A stretch of DNA of 64,000 nucleotides from Siphlonurus alternatus (lineage: Eukaryota; Arthropoda; Insecta; Ephemeroptera; Siphlonuridae): the NCBI GenBank assembly GCA_949825025.1, contig OX463779.1, positions 42,850,249 through 42,914,248 on the forward strand, written 5' to 3'. Under the pieces are notes generated by a model. It did not search any database, was not told the origin of the DNA, and was given only the letters and a program-made list of their open reading frames with translations. Shown here one piece after another: positions 1 through 12,298 of this stretch (position 1 is its first letter; each line of letters opens with the position of its first letter). Position numbers and translations under genes: made by a program.

Positions 1-2948
1 CTATGACATCATAATATTGTTGACAGTACTAAAAATGACTTTTTAAACATCGTAAAAAATCTGTATGAGCAAAGTAAAATTTTATGCTCTATTTATTTAT
101 GCAGCTCTTTTTATTACTGGTAATGCAATAATCTGTAATATCCACTAAGTTCTAAACATAAGAGAACATTAGCTTTAAAATTTGCAAAAAGGTCTACTTT
201 AAAAGGGTTTATTTAGAAATGTAGCTATTATTAAACGGTCCGATTTTGAAGTTAAAAGACGCGGTGTCTTGCTTTAGTTTTAGCGATATCAGAGACAACA
301 ATATTCATGGTAACATTGGCACATGCAAATAATTGCACAGAAAATATCAGTGAAACATCTTGATAAAATAATGATACTTTGTTATCAATAATTAATTTAT
401 CAGCGAAAGTTTTCCCCAAAACACGGTTAAATAATAATTTTAATATTTCTTTAATAACACGTATATACAAATAGTAATAACTATTTTGCGATATCATGTT
501 AATTTTATTCTACCCTTATGCATGCATGCTAAAACGGCTGCCATTTTGGGGGTTAATTTTGACAGTATCCTGAAAGTTATGCAGCCAGTTGCAAACGTAC
601 GTACTGCGCGCTGCCTACCTTACAGGGTGCTGCTTACGAAGGTATTCGAACTTCGAACACAAATTTAATACATTTCAAAACAATTCACATTATTCGGATT
701 ATTGACAGCCACTTCTCATGATATCATAATATCTCAATATAAAAATGGTTAAACTTTATTTCCTCAGAAACCACAAATAAACTTTACTGTACTAAATCGA
801 AAAATCGGAATAAAACATACAAGTAACAATTAAAAATTTTCTTTCAACGCAGATGATTTTAAATAATGACCTCAATTTGATTCATTGCTAATTTTTAATT
901 CTAATATTATGTTTGAAAAAAATCATGTACAAATAGTTTTCCTTCTATATACTGAAAACATATATTATAGTTTATAGTACAGTAAAATATGCTTTGTAAA
1001 ATGTATATCAATAAATAGAATTGTCTTGTATTGTTTTTTTAAAATCACCTTTAAATATTTTGACTTTTCAGTTTTGACCTTCAAAAAAAATGTCAAGGTT
1101 AAAAGTCATCAACATTGAAAAACGTTGCAGAATATTACTACTGTGTTTATATTATTTGTTTTAAGCCTTTATCTACAGTAAAACGGGAGATAAAAAATTA
1201 GGAATCACTAATTCCTGGTCATGACTAAATAATAATACACATTTTTTTTTTAGACAAACTAAAGCTACAAACCGCTGGGGAAAAAATAATAATAATAGAA
1301 CTCGTCTATATTGCAGGGAAAGGTGTTTGATTTGACGTCATCAAGCCTGCTAATGTGATGTTTTATCATGTCATTGTCAGCCTAATTTACCATTTTTCTT
1401 GACAAAATTATATAAGGACTGTACAGTTATTGGACACATGGCATTTTGTAAATTGTAATGGCTAAACCTATTGTAGATTTTAAGAATTACTTTACAATTA
1501 TGTGTATACATTTCTTAACTTTATAGCAATTTGTGTTTAAAAAATTCTCAGTAAATGATTTTTTTTAAAAAATACCGTGAAAAGTTAATTAAGCTGAAAG
1601 CTAGACACCACAGAGTCAGACATAAACTAAGATTTGTTATACTGTATAAGGCTCAGCCAATCAGATGCTTGGATTACTGTGACGTCACAGCACATATTTG
1701 ATCGGCCATTGGATAAAAATTGGAACCATTTAAACATGAACTTCGAAAATTCAAATCTTATTGGTCTCTGGTTAGGTACTTCAATGGAAATTTAACTTCT
1801 TATATTTTGAAAAAAAGGTTGGTGTCTTCAATGCACCCTCTAGAGACCATAATTTCTTATGGCTCGAAAATTGAAAATACCAGAAGGTTTCTCGTTTTAG
1901 GAGAAACCTCACGTTCCGCACATTGCCATGGTAGAGCTCTTTTGTCTAGGATCTACCAGTTGTAAGAAATGTCAGATCTTAATTTTTTTTTTAATTTTGT
2001 GGAGCAAAGTGCAATCTATACCGGTAAGTAAGACTTGTGAAATTTTTTAATGACATAAAATAAGGGAGTATGGTTACAGCAGGCCAAGAGATGCTTTTTT
2101 GAAAGTGCACCTATGTTATCTTATTGAAAATTTTGAATTTCAAAAATCTGTAACTTGCTTCAAAAAAATTTGCAAGTCAAAAACAGAGTATTTTAAGTTT
2201 AAAAAGGTAGAGAAGAATAAATTTTGTCTGTTTGAACTACTTTGATTTACTCTAAGAATATTAAATAGTGCTACAAAAAATTCACGCACATGGTTCGGGA
2301 GCAAAAGGGACATCAAGCTCTTGCCTTCAATTGTTTTTCCCTCCCGCTACAGTGCGAGGAGAATGGAGTAACAATTCAAAAGTATTATAGCTGATGTTAG
2401 AAGATCAGACAAACGGGCACTACAACAACGATATATTACTTATGAGTGATAGTGAGAAACCCCATGAAGCTTATGAAATTTTGTCAACACTCTGTCCAAT
2501 TGGCACAGACGTTTCCGACAATAGTCTTAAATGCATGCTTAATTATTTAATATAAATATAATGTATTATATGTTACCAAGATATTAATTATATAATAATT
2601 TTTATACGTGTGTATTTTAACTAAGAATTTGTTTATATGAACTATTGTATTCTTTATAATCGGATTATACTTAACCTGTAGTCTGTTTTTTGAATAAATA
2701 TAATAAATAAAATAAATAGATGATGTAATTTTATAATAAGTTTTCAGTTTACCATCAGGCGGAATTTATCATAGAAGCAGTCAGATTACAAGTTTAAGAC
2801 TGGAATAACTTCTTACTTCAGCGACTCAGGTAAAATTCAACAAATCTTCATAACATCAATAACCGAGGACAAATTTCAAATGTCACGATTCTACATTAAC
2901 ATGCGTCAGAAAGTATTTCGCACCCCTGGGCACACAACTGGACATTAC
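1..2948 (-). other. RFeSP intron 4 (partial), AT-rich
   Basis: Bounded on the right by the exon 4 donor. I searched it for the expected final Rieske exon (second Cys/His box) on the minus strand and did not see it. It holds AT-rich sequence with several TGACGTCA palindromes (for example near 1334 and 1681) and short A/T runs, but no repeat I can delimit. Confidence 0.6.
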
Positions 2949-3097
2949 CTGCGTTGGCGATGGGCACACACCCCAGGTGGGTGCACACTCCGATGAGAAC
3001 GAGCCACTCTGGACGCTGCACTCGCTCCGAGTCGTGCTGGGGGTCACGCAGCGTGTTGACTGGCACGCCCTGCTCCGTGCTGATCTCACTGCCCGTC
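2949..3097 (-). CDS. RFeSP: RFeSP exon 4 (first cluster-binding box)
   Basis: Acceptor TTTGTTTCTAG precedes 3097; donor ACGCAG|GTAATG follows 2949. 149 nt. Encodes [20 protein letters not shown], then [15 protein letters not shown]. The exon is clearly GC-richer than its surroundings. Reading past the donor quickly leaves the Rieske family, which supports the splice site. The following exon is absent from the window. Confidence 0.93.
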
Positions 3098-6000
3098 CTA
3101 GAAACAAACAAGCAAACAGCTCTTGTATAACCATGTCAATAAATGTGTGGAGAAAATCATTTAAAATATATGAAAATATTATAACTTGAAGAAATATTTA
3201 GTTAACTTTATTGCTAACCTACAAATTACATGCATTGCCAATACTAATTACCAGGACACTAAAAAAAGGTGCATTTTAGGAGCAGAATGCAGACAGTATT
3301 ACAATCTAGTAGCAGTATTATGTAAATAAAGCACCGTCCAGAATTGTCGGAATCGGAATTAATTTCCCATCACTTGGCTCGTTCTATTAATCAGAAATTT
3401 TGAATTTTCTGATTGGTTGAGGGCTTTTCAGTTTTGATTCCAAAGTAATTCTGGACAGCACTTAACTGCACACCTGATTTCTACCTGCTATTAATATTGT
3501 TGATACGTGGATATGTGTGTCTGGTTGTATCTTGCTGTTTAATGAATTTCTGCTAAAACTAATTGCCATCTAAGTTTCATAGGAACGGATAGGATATATC
3601 TTCTTTCTATAAATTTATAAAAACATGCCAATTTTTAAGTTGAAACCTTAAAGATAAAACACTAACACCTACTTGTATATAACACCATGCTTGGCTTCCA
3701 ATACGACTCTGGAGTACTTGGCTTTGCTAACTTCTATTGAATTCAAGTTGACTATCGGTGAAATTATTCCCATCAGATCTGATTTAGCAAATTGCAGAAG
3801 GCATTCACAAAGCACTTTAGACTAAATTTTTATCCATGGTTCAATGAGATATTAGAATGTGAAAATTTTAGTGGCTTAATCGAAAGAAGAGGTAAAAATA
3901 TGGTACTGTGAATTTTTTCAGATTTTTCTGAGACCGGGAACTGTTTTTAAAAAAATATTGAAAGTCTATTTTATGACGTCACGGGCGGCACTGCCCTATC
4001 CTTTTTCTTAAGGAGTGCCGCCCGTGACGTCATCAAAATAGACTTTCAATAATTTTTTAAAAATAGTTCCCGGTCTCAGAAAAATCGGAAAAAATTCACA
4101 GTACCATATTTTTACCTCTTCTTTCGATTAAGCCACTAAAATTTTTACATTCTAATATCTCATTGACTGCATGGTGCTAAACAAGGGACTCAAAATGGTA
4201 CTAAAAATGTGGGTTAAGCACCAATTTAGCCCACATTTTGTAGCACCATGTTTAGCCCTTGGTTTAACACCTGGTTTATATGACTTAACCTGGGATAAAA
4301 ATTGAGGCTACAGAGTGCTTTGTGAATGCCCTCATGCATTTTCTTTTCTAAGTTTTTTTTTTTTTCAATTAATTTTTTTCTTTTAAATTTTATTTTGAAA
4401 CATGGTATACCGAGTACTGTACCAGATACAGTGTGACCAATGTTAACATTGACAATAAATTGAGGAGCATATTTGTTCCAACTTCGAGGGAAACCAAGAA
4501 ATAGCTCACCTACAGAAACCTTAACAATTTTTATTTAGTAAAAATATTGATTATATTACACTAACTTGTAAGTCACAACTCAAAACGAATATTGAACAGA
4601 GTTAAAAAAGCTAAGCTGATAAAAAACATTTTTAAACTAGAATATTTATTTTGCATGTTGAATTGCTAGCCTTTCAATTTGCAAGATACAGAATTTATCT
4701 TCTATGAATTAATGTTTTGCCATCTTGCCAGAAATTTACCTATGTAAAACTGATGCTTCCCGTGCATGAGTTTTCTAAACACTTTGGGGTTTATTGTACA
4801 ATTCTATGTGTTTATATCTGAATGAACAAAGTTATAAAAATGTTGCTACCTTACAAAATATTTTAATTACAGACTGTATGCTATATGTACATAAAGTCTA
4901 TATTTGCATCACAAAAGCGTATGGTGCTCATAATATTTACATTCTGATGCAGCTAAATGTAACCAGGAAAAGAAGTACAGTATTGTAGTTTTGTTATCAG
5001 ATGCTACTGAATTCATTGACATTGATTGTATTATAAAAACAATTAAAAACTGCTAAAATCTTGTATTTAACTTTAATGGAGTATCGACCTCAAAAAATTA
5101 TAATGCAAAACTGGATACAGGGTGCAAAATTATTCCACTCTAATTTTTTCAAGATTTTTTAGAGCCCAGTTGGTATTGCTAAAAAGTTTTGCCAAGGGTG
5201 GGTTTGAACCCACGCTTTTTTTAAGACCTATCCTTTTATTAAGAGAGGCGTCTAGAGGGATCACCTTCTCTGTACTTTCAATAATTTTTTAAAAATAGTT
5301 GCAGGACTCTAAAAAATCTGAAAAAAAAAAAAAAAAAATCAGATTTTCATATCTTTGCACCCTCTATCCATTTCTGCAATAAAAATTTTTGAGGTCGATA
5401 CTCCATTCTCTGTATCATTCCCTGAGCTGCAAGATTATGCCATTACTGCACAGCCAGTGCACTGGTTGAGAACGTTGTTTTGAAAATGATGTCCAGATCA
5501 ATTTTTAAAATTTACAGCATAAAATTATTTAAGTATTTATCTTGTGTACTTTCAATACATTTACAATCAACTGAAATACAAGTACATTTCTTTTTTAATT
5601 ATTGTAACAGTATTTATTTATTAATTTTTTTTTCAAGGGCTGTATCACAAATACAGTATATTTGTTAACAGTAATGTAAGTTTTCCTGATTTGCTGGAGT
5701 TGCAGATTCAAAAGGAAAAAAATATATGCAAATTTGAAATTTTGGGAAAGCTAAGTAATCATCCCAACAAAGTTCAAGTCCAACATGCCTCCATAGACTG
5801 CGTAACAATGGCGACAAGTGATATCACCAAGGTGTACTGATACTTGTACGAAAGTGCACACTTATCTGCAGATGGTGTCAAATTTAACGACCCCCGGGAA
5901 GAAATTAAAAATCAACCCCGAAACCTTCAGTATCTTCCTCCCCTTTAATAAAAAATTGGCCCTCCGTTAGACTGAAAGGCCAGTCAACCCATGGGTAAAT

Positions 6001-6897
6001 ACCATTCTCCCCCCTTTGGCAAACTATCACTGCTTGTCAGAGATTACTGACTACAGGAACTGAAAGTTACATAATAGGTTCACAGATTTGCTACTGGTGC
6101 TCGGACTAGCAGGTACATGTACTGACCTGTGACGGATGAAGAGGGGCTTTCCTCGCCACTTGAAGGTGACACTCTTTCCCTCGGGAATATCAGACAACTT
6201 GATCTCAATCTTGGCCAGGGCCAAGACGTCAGCAGAGGCGCTCATGCTGCTCACGAAGTGGGTCACCACGGACTTGGCTGCATACGCACTTGCCACGGCG
6301 CCACCTGCCATCACACAAGGGTTAAAATCTGATGATAACCTATAGTAACTACAGCCTTACCTCCAACAACAAGGTAGGTGAAAGATTTTCTTGAATCCGC
6401 GCTAGCTTTGTTGCTAGCTGATGAGCTTTGAACATCACTTCGTCGATAGTCTGAGAAGTCTGGAACCTGGATATCGGTGTGAGCATATCGAACTTGTGTG
6501 GTTACTGTAAAAAAATAGAAAATAATAAATAAAAGTAGGGCAGTAGAAACATAAAACCAAAAATAAAGATTGCGAGACTCGAAAAAAAAAATGAGGGACA
6601 CCAAAGCTTCTAGCAATTTCGATTTAACATCCCTAGTTCATTAGACTACTGTATATTTATTTAAGATGCTTCTGCAAAATATTTTATGTAATTTCTTTTA
6701 TAATTTTCACCTGCAGGTCCAGCACGAACGGTGATCGCTCCGCTAGGCAAAGTCTTACGAGAAGAAGGCTGGCTCAAGACGTTGCTAGATTTTACTATGG
6801 CTGGCGCAGCAAGAGGTTTTAGCTGTGAAGCCACAGCTTGGGTGGAAGTCTTCAAATACGGTGCCAAATTGGCAGATTTCGACACAATATTCATCAT
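2949..6897 (-). CDS. RFeSP: Rieske iron-sulfur subunit of mitochondrial complex III, 3'-incomplete gene (4 exons visible)
   Basis: Exons 6897-6711, 6504-6361, 6304-6127 and 3097-2949 join in frame (phases 1, 1, 2) into 219 residues plus one base. Order: mitochondrial presequence (about 1-68), mature N-terminus beginning [15 protein letters not shown] (70-84), single membrane anchor (about 103-128), flexible neck [11 protein letters not shown] (129-139), then the soluble Rieske fold with the first cluster box C208-T-H210-L-G-C213. In the family this subunit carries a 2Fe-2S cluster and takes electrons from ubiquinol to cytochrome c1 in the inner membrane; C208 and H210 should be cluster ligands and C213 the disulfide cysteine. 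The family is usually about 230-275 residues, so roughly 50 C-terminal residues with the second box (CPCHGS type) are missing. I find no such exon in 1-2948, so it should lie left of the window. Identity is near certain. Confidence 0.95.
3331..3461. mobile_element. MITE-like inverted repeat
   Basis: About 130 bp bounded by imperfect inverted ends around GTCCAGAATT / AATTCTGGAC, extending inward to GGAATC / GATTCC. It also holds an inner inverted AATTTTG/CAAAATT-like segment. No coding capacity. Confidence 0.6.
3800..4330. mobile_element. Outer MITE with a second element nested inside
   Basis: Perfect 17-bp inverted ends: GGCATTCACAAAGCACT at 3800-3816 and its complement at 4314-4330. Inner sub-terminal parts are also complementary (TAAATTTTTATCCA versus TGGGATAAAAATT). 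The left half is interrupted by a different palindrome (3842-4165). The right half has its own inverted and direct copies of a GGTGCTAAACA-type motif. Confidence 0.7.
3842..4165. mobile_element. Fold-back element, core family A (nested copy)
   Basis: Near-perfect palindrome of about 160-bp arms, ends CAATGAGATATT / AATATCTCATTG. The core carries CAGATTTTTCTGAGACC, GGGAACT, a TTTTTAAAAA stretch, ATTGAAAGT and TGACGTCACGGGCGGCA near the centre. The same arms recur at 39117-39424. Confidence 0.8.
5075..5407. mobile_element. Fold-back element, core family A (AATGGAGTA-ended)
   Basis: Inverted ends AATGGAGTATCGACCTCAAA / TTTGAGGTCGATACTCCATT. Arms contain GGATA-AGGGTGCA, AGATTTTTTAGAGCCC and a TTTTTAAAAA stretch shared with the copies at 58870 and 62128. 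The centre has a tRNA box-B-like GGTTTGAACCC, also seen at 46350. Confidence 0.75.
6127..6304 (-). CDS. RFeSP: RFeSP exon 3 (membrane anchor, neck, start of Rieske fold)
   Basis: Acceptor GATGGCAG precedes 6304; donor CACAG|GTCAGT follows 6127. 178 nt. Encodes the rest of the transmembrane helix, the hinge [19 protein letters not shown] and the strand motif [13 protein letters not shown], which is typical of mitochondrial Rieske subunits. Confidence 0.94.
6361..6504 (-). CDS. RFeSP: RFeSP exon 2 (mature N-terminus and start of anchor)
   Basis: Acceptor TTTTTTTACAG precedes 6504; donor GGAG|GTAAGG follows 6361. 144 nt, phase 1 at both ends. Encodes the conserved start of the mature subunit ([15 protein letters not shown]) and the first residues of the membrane helix (SFTYLVVGG). 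The intron on its 5' side is 206 bp and on its 3' side only 56 bp. Confidence 0.93.
6711..6897 (-). CDS. RFeSP: RFeSP exon 1 (presequence)
   Basis: Encodes residues 1-62 plus one base. It starts with two adjacent ATG codons (6897 and 6894); the first is chosen only because it is upstream, and either would give a working presequence. The segment is rich in Ala, Ser, Lys and Arg and lacks acidic residues in its first 60 positions, as expected for mitochondrial import. Donor CTGCAG|GTGAAA lies at 6711/6710. Confidence 0.9.
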
Positions 6898-7100
6898 ATT
6901 TTCAACAATTAGCCTAAAATAAGGTTCACAAACTCGCAGCCAGAACCGTATGATTCGGCCAATATGGAGGAAAGGAGTGTGACGTCACAAACTTTTTTAA
7001 TATCGGAACCTAGTTTTGTGAGCTTACGCTTTCATTCTTTGTCATCAGTAGCGAGAAGTGAAAACTGGTTTACTGACAGAGAAAAAACAAAATCGTATAC
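6898..7100 (-). promoter_or_regulatory. Probable RFeSP promoter/5' UTR region
   Basis: Immediately upstream of the Rieske start. Contains GGCCAATATGG (CCAAT-type) near 6958-6968 and a perfect CRE palindrome TGACGTCA at 6980-6987. The transcription start is not determinable from sequence alone. TGACGTCA also occurs in the window's repeats, so its presence here is only suggestive. Confidence 0.4.
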
Positions 7101-7930
7101 CACATGCAGGTATTGACATGAGAAATTTGCTCGCCAAATTTTGCAAATATTGCCGGCTAAAAAAATTCGCAAATGCTAATTAAATTATTATTTATTATTA
7201 AAATTGATTTAAAATTATCTTAATAATATTTATAGTTCAATTTTAATTTTTTTAAATAAAAGATTTAATATTTAAATCAATTTTTTATCTATTTGCGAAT
7301 AATTGTGAAATTTTTCATACTAAAACTGGCCGTACTGCTTCCGGCCTTGCAACTAACAACAAATTTCTTTTCTATGCACAAGTAGTGAAATTTGTGATTT
7401 TTTCAAGTGAATTGTATTGATACAAGATAAGGTAAGATTATTTATAAAATGTATTTATAATGACAAGTCATTAGTTGACATTGCGAATATTAGAAGTTGC
7501 GGGGAGGAGGAATTTAGCAAAGGGGGGAGGAGAGGAGGAGAGCTGCTCGTGGCTGCAGAGTCGTGTCAAGATGGAAGTTGCATGGGAATGCTTTTTACCT
7601 TGAACCATGTAGCTCCACTGTTTACAATGCATTCTTTTTAGTATAGATTACAATTAGTGCGAATTTGTGATAACGAAAGATTGACATCTTCTTAACGAAA
7701 ATCTTAACTTGGGTAATTATAAATTTTATATTTTACATTTTTGTGATTTAAATTAGAACCAGGTGATATGTACTATAAAAAACTGGTTGACCCCTAAAAA
7801 AGACTGCAACATTGGCTAGAGCGCGCAAAAAAAAAAAAAGGAAAGAAAAAAAAAAGGATCGGCACGTGTCAACTTTAAAAGAGGTATACATAATAATATT
7901 CTGAACTAAAACTAAAGGAAAAGGGTTGAT
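7101..7930. other. Intergenic stretch with purine-rich island
   Basis: AT-rich, except a G-rich purine tract at about 7500-7560. A consensus donor AAG|GTAAGA on the plus strand lies at about 7430, so a 5' noncoding exon of chinmo could end there; there is no independent support. Confidence 0.3.
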
Positions 7931-8880
7931 TGTCATCGAGAGGGAAAGTTGACATTGATCGTGAAGTGCAGTAGAGAGAGAGGGAGGGAAGGGCAAGCAG
8001 CGCAATTCATGTCGATGTTACATGCACTCGCAGGGCGAGAGGGCGAAGAGGGGAAGTTGCTAGGCTGCTGCTGCCGCCGCCGCCTGCTGCCTCGAGCCTC
8101 CCGTGATTAGCGTTGAGGCAAACATATCTTTTCTCTCAGGGTCCATTTTGCTGCCGCCGCCGCAGCAGACTTCGCGAGTGCAATAATTAGAAGCAGCCAT
8201 TGCAAAAATCATCTTGATCTCAACTACTACATTCAAATCAATGTTACCACACGATAAATAGGTACGACATTACTTACTATTTTTATTATTATTACTGTAT
8301 TTTTTTTAGTGTCTCATAATAATGTTTAAAAATATTCGCGAAATCTATTTTTTGCGAATGACATTGAATAGTGAAAGTGTCTAGTTTTTACTAGATAACC
8401 TTAAAAGCATGACAACTTTCGCCTTCATTATATTTTTGTTTAATTTATAATACTTTCTTATTCATATATGCAAGGGGAGGTATTATAATTATAAATATTG
8501 ATTTTTATTATTGATCGTCATAACATGTTTTTTTTTTTTTTCCGTAACGTTTTCTTATGCAACGTAATGTTATTTATAAAATGAAGATTGTTATAAATCT
8601 GTGTACAGCGTTCGGATCGACGGCACGAGCTATGACATTTTTGCTATTGATTAGCTGCGAAGCGCAACATACGGAGGTCAGCAGCAGCAGCGGCAAGCTT
8701 GCTTCGCGTGACGTAGGTTGCAGGCAAGGCGCGGTGCAGTATATCAGCGCACGAGCGCACCGCCCCAACTCCCTCCCGAACCTCCCCCCTCCCTTCGCTC
8801 TCGCACGCAGCACCAGGATTATCGCCTTGCATTGCACATACATACAAGTACATTGTAGCAAAATGTTGATCGTTTGACCA
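7931..8880 (+). promoter_or_regulatory. GC-rich islands, candidate chinmo promoter / 5' noncoding exon
   Basis: Two GC-rich islands in an AT-rich background: about 7960-8200 (GAGA-type GAGAGAGAGGGAGGG, then CCGCCGCCGCC tracts) and about 8640-8870. A good acceptor-like TATCTTTTCTCTCAG ends at 8138. Chinmo exon 17940 begins with an acceptor, so at least one upstream noncoding exon must exist; these islands are the best candidates. Open frames on both strands here look like compositional artefacts. Confidence 0.35.
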
Positions 8881-9769
8881 GCTGAGTTAGGGGACAAAGT
8901 ACAATCACTCTAAAAAAATATATCAACATTTTATATATAATTGAATAAAAATTAATTATAAAATTATAAATTGATTAATTAAAAATTTATTTAATTTTTA
9001 TGCATCAATGCAAATTATCAATATGTAATAATCATATAATTTAATTCATAATTTTTTTATAATAAGTTTTATATTTAAATGCGCTTTAGTGTATTACGTA
9101 ATCAAGTATCGATCGACTTTTGAATGTATAGAAGAAGCAAGAATAATTACGCTGCACATTTGAAAAAGTATTCTGAAAAATATACATTTTTATTACTAGT
9201 ATGGTATATGTTAGTTCAATAGAATTTTATTGTTATATACCATTCTTTTCATAGTCAAACAATGATTTTTAGAAAAAAGAATTCTTATATTAAAAAAAAA
9301 TGCAACCTTGAACATATATTCCCAAACGTTTTGTATGCGACCAAAGGGGAAACTTTTTCTTTATGAATGCACTTTCCAAAAATATTTGAAACGTGCATCT
9401 TCCCTTATTTACTTTGTTCTCATACTACCTGCACTTTCTACATAAATTAAATTAGTTACGGGTGTGCATGCAATAAAATGGTTTATTTTCCTTTTTTATT
9501 TTTTTTGTTAGTAAGGGAGGTAAAATCTCATAAAATATCTACAAGAACTTTGGTATCGACCTCATGGTAACTTCATTTTCAAGTTTAGGCGACGACAAGT
9601 ACAGCAGGAAATTACAAAGAATTGATTCATAAAATTTATTTTCTGCTTGCAAAATCGTGACGCCACTCTGGGATCAATACATTGGATGCTGCTGCTGCAA
9701 CTCTTTCTCTTCTACTTCTCTGCAACCAGCTTGCATATAAACAAAAATTTACTTTCATTGCGTCGTACG
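8881..9769. other. AT-rich intergenic DNA
   Basis: Nothing recognisable apart from A/T-rich low complexity. Confidence 0.5.
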
Positions 9770-9855
9770 GTACACTTCATTCAAATAAAAATGTCACATC
9801 CGGCCATGTTAAAGTATATAGACGGTTCGGACATTTTTATTTGAATAGAGTGTAC
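9770..9855. mobile_element. 86-bp mini-MITE
   Basis: Ends GTACACTTCATTCAAATAAA and the inverted partner ending in GAATAGAGTGTAC give about 26-bp inverted repeats with few mismatches. Related ends appear at about 10571-10592, 12340, 14729 and 61813-61893. Confidence 0.65.
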
Positions 9856-12090
9856 AGTCAGATCGTTATAAATTTAATGTTAGGTAAACTGCATATATAT
9901 GCTTTTAGGAAGGGTGCTGACCCCTAACCTTGTAGTGTTAATTGATTTTAACGTGGGTAGAACAGGAAATTCTTACATAACCCCTCAAAATAACTCTTTG
10001 GCATTGAGCTTCTGCATGAGATCAGGCACCGGTCCTATTTTTTTTTTCTAACTCCGCGCTTTGTGAGCTGCGTTAGATTCATATCTGCACACAGACCATA
10101 CAAGTTGTACGACTAATGGTGTTTTTTTTTACTAATCAAACAAACTGCAGTTTGCACTGTCGTATAAGCGCATGCAGGGTTATTTTCAGGAGATTAACCC
10201 TGATTGAAGTCACATGACCCTAAATAGTGCGCAGTTTTTATTTTGCTCAGAAAATCATGATAGCAAGCCTTCATTGTTAGCTATACGTATTCTCCATATT
10301 TCCATATTACTACTTATTATATACCTGCTGGTTTGTATGCACCTCTTTTTCACCGTGCAGTCACGTAGCATGCATGCCAAATGAAGCCTTCTATACTTTG
10401 AATGTATAGGAGGCTGCATACCATCACGGTATAATACAACTGCATAGAGGAGACTGAACATTTCTTTAAATAATAAGAGGTGCAATATTGCTGCTCGGCA
10501 AACATCAGTTATAGCACCGTGTATAGTCAAATTAAATAGCAGTTGAAAAATGTCCATATATAATTTACATTTTTATTCGAATGGAGCGTACAAGTCAAAT
10601 TGCACACGATGTTCCGTATAGCTGCCACGATGGTGCTTTTACAGTTTTTTTAATAACCTATCATTAGAATTACGACGTAGGGATGTAGTAATTATTAGAC
10701 AGCCTGATAGACAAACTGTAACATGGTGATTTCAAATTGTGATTCATAAAGTGGTTATACGGAAATATACCCAGGTTTCTCACTAAGTGTCGTTGATTCC
10801 GAGTGCATGGTTGGTGATGGTAAAAAAACAAAACAAAAACAGAATAATTTCCTTCGTGAATCGACGCGTCCAACTTCTTTTTGACCCCTATTCAAAGGAG
10901 TGTCGTTATTGTTTGTTTAAATAATTTGGTGTTAGTCCTAACTACAGGATGCTAACTAATTTATTAGTTTTCTTATGTTTTGCATAAATACATACTGTAT
11001 ACCATATTATTTTTGCAAATACTTTCATTTTTATACAAACTTTTATGTCACCCTGACAGTTTATAATATAGTTTATACCACTCTTGCTTCAAAAATCATT
11101 ACAGACAATATTTTTTAAACATCTCATTTCTGAAAAACCTATTTGTAGCTTTATATTTTATACTGCACGTCATATTAATTATATATTTTACGAATATCTT
11201 GAATCAATTGAAAATTTGTAAAAATTAGTTCCCTCCATGCGTGTACTTAACTCTTTTAATTGTTCCTACTTGTGTTTATAAAGCGTGTAGAAGCACAGTT
11301 ACGATTTATTAATTGCGGACTGTTACACAAAAAACAGTTCCCATCACTCTCCGTGATAATTTATCTCCACGAGGCGACAGGTGCATTCAAAATAGTCTGT
11401 GCAGATCAACACAGCTGCTATCTTCTTAGAAATTCCGACAATATTTACGTCATAGCACCTGCCGTGATTGAGGGGTGGTAATTGTTATATGTAAACATGG
11501 TTTCGGGAGAAAATGGTGCCTCAAAAATTGATAATACTGTAATTTTTTTAGAATTAGACTTCAATAATATTTCATATTTAAATTTCTATATTAACATTGC
11601 ATAATCAAAATTATGGTGAAACAAGTGATGGTCATATAAAGATTAAACTTTTCAAACCAAGCACCTCTATAAACATGACTATGACGTCATAGCATATTTC
11701 AACTTTATTGTGAAGGTGTCTAAGTACATGAATATTGACGGTAAAGTAGCAACAAAAAATATTTTATTACACACGGAAGTATGATTATTTAAATGATTTG
11801 CAGCTGCTTGGTAATTTGAAGAGAGATTGATAAATTATTAAGATTATTAGTGATCACATGGACTACTGTACAGTAAAATAATAACCACTGTCTAAAGAAA
11901 AGTAATTAATTTGATGCCTTCAGAGGAAATAAGACATTATTATTGCGTTCTCGATCTGTTTCCAATTAAAAAAAATGTATATAAAAAATCACAGTCTCTT
12001 CATTGTTATGCCGAAAAGTTTCATTCATGCGCTTGAAAGATGCCCGGCAATAGCATTGATATATTATTAGGACAAAATTATATTCCATTA
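9856..12090. other. AT-rich intergenic DNA with repeat ends
   Basis: No gene recognised. A small hairpin CAGGGTTA..TAACCCTG lies near 10171-10200. An isolated end of the ATTCGAATGGAG mini-MITE family lies at about 10571-10592. Confidence 0.5.
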
Positions 12091-12298
12091 ATAGTTCAAC
12101 ACGTGTAAGGTTACCACCGGAAGTAGCCGGAAGTGAGAGATTTCTGGAACTTCTAGTTCAGTTTTGAACTGGAAACTTGGCAATATTAGGGATTTGAAAG
12201 TATCTGCAAAGATTTAGATTTTTCATGTTCATAATTCAACCAAAATTCTTCCACTTCCGGCTACTTCCGGTAGTAATCTTATACATTTGTTGAACTAT
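12091..12298. mobile_element. MITE with CCGGAAGTAGCCGGAAGTG ends
   Basis: About 50-bp inverted arms: ATAGTTCAACA, then ACCGGAAGTAGCCGGAAGTG on the left and the complement on the right. Each arm has two CCGGAAGT sites, the core motif bound by ETS-family factors such as GABP. A half copy lies at about 62453-62474. Confidence 0.7.

Larger units (their letters stand above)
3098..6126 (-). other. RFeSP intron 3, filled with fold-back elements
   Basis: A 3.0-kb intron between exons 3 and 4. At least four inverted-repeat elements lie in it (3331-3461, 3800-4330 with a nested one at 3842-4165, and 5075-5407). The remainder (4331-5074, 5408-6050) is AT-rich without further recognisable content. Confidence 0.75.

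Noticed and set aside
1..2900. Final RFeSP exon with the second cluster box
   Set aside because: No minus-strand sequence encoding CPCHGS or its neighbours was found, so no exon is called.
8557..8897. Open frames of about 106 codons on both strands
   Set aside because: Overlapping frames on both strands in a GC-rich patch, no domain and no splice support; more likely promoter or UTR sequence.
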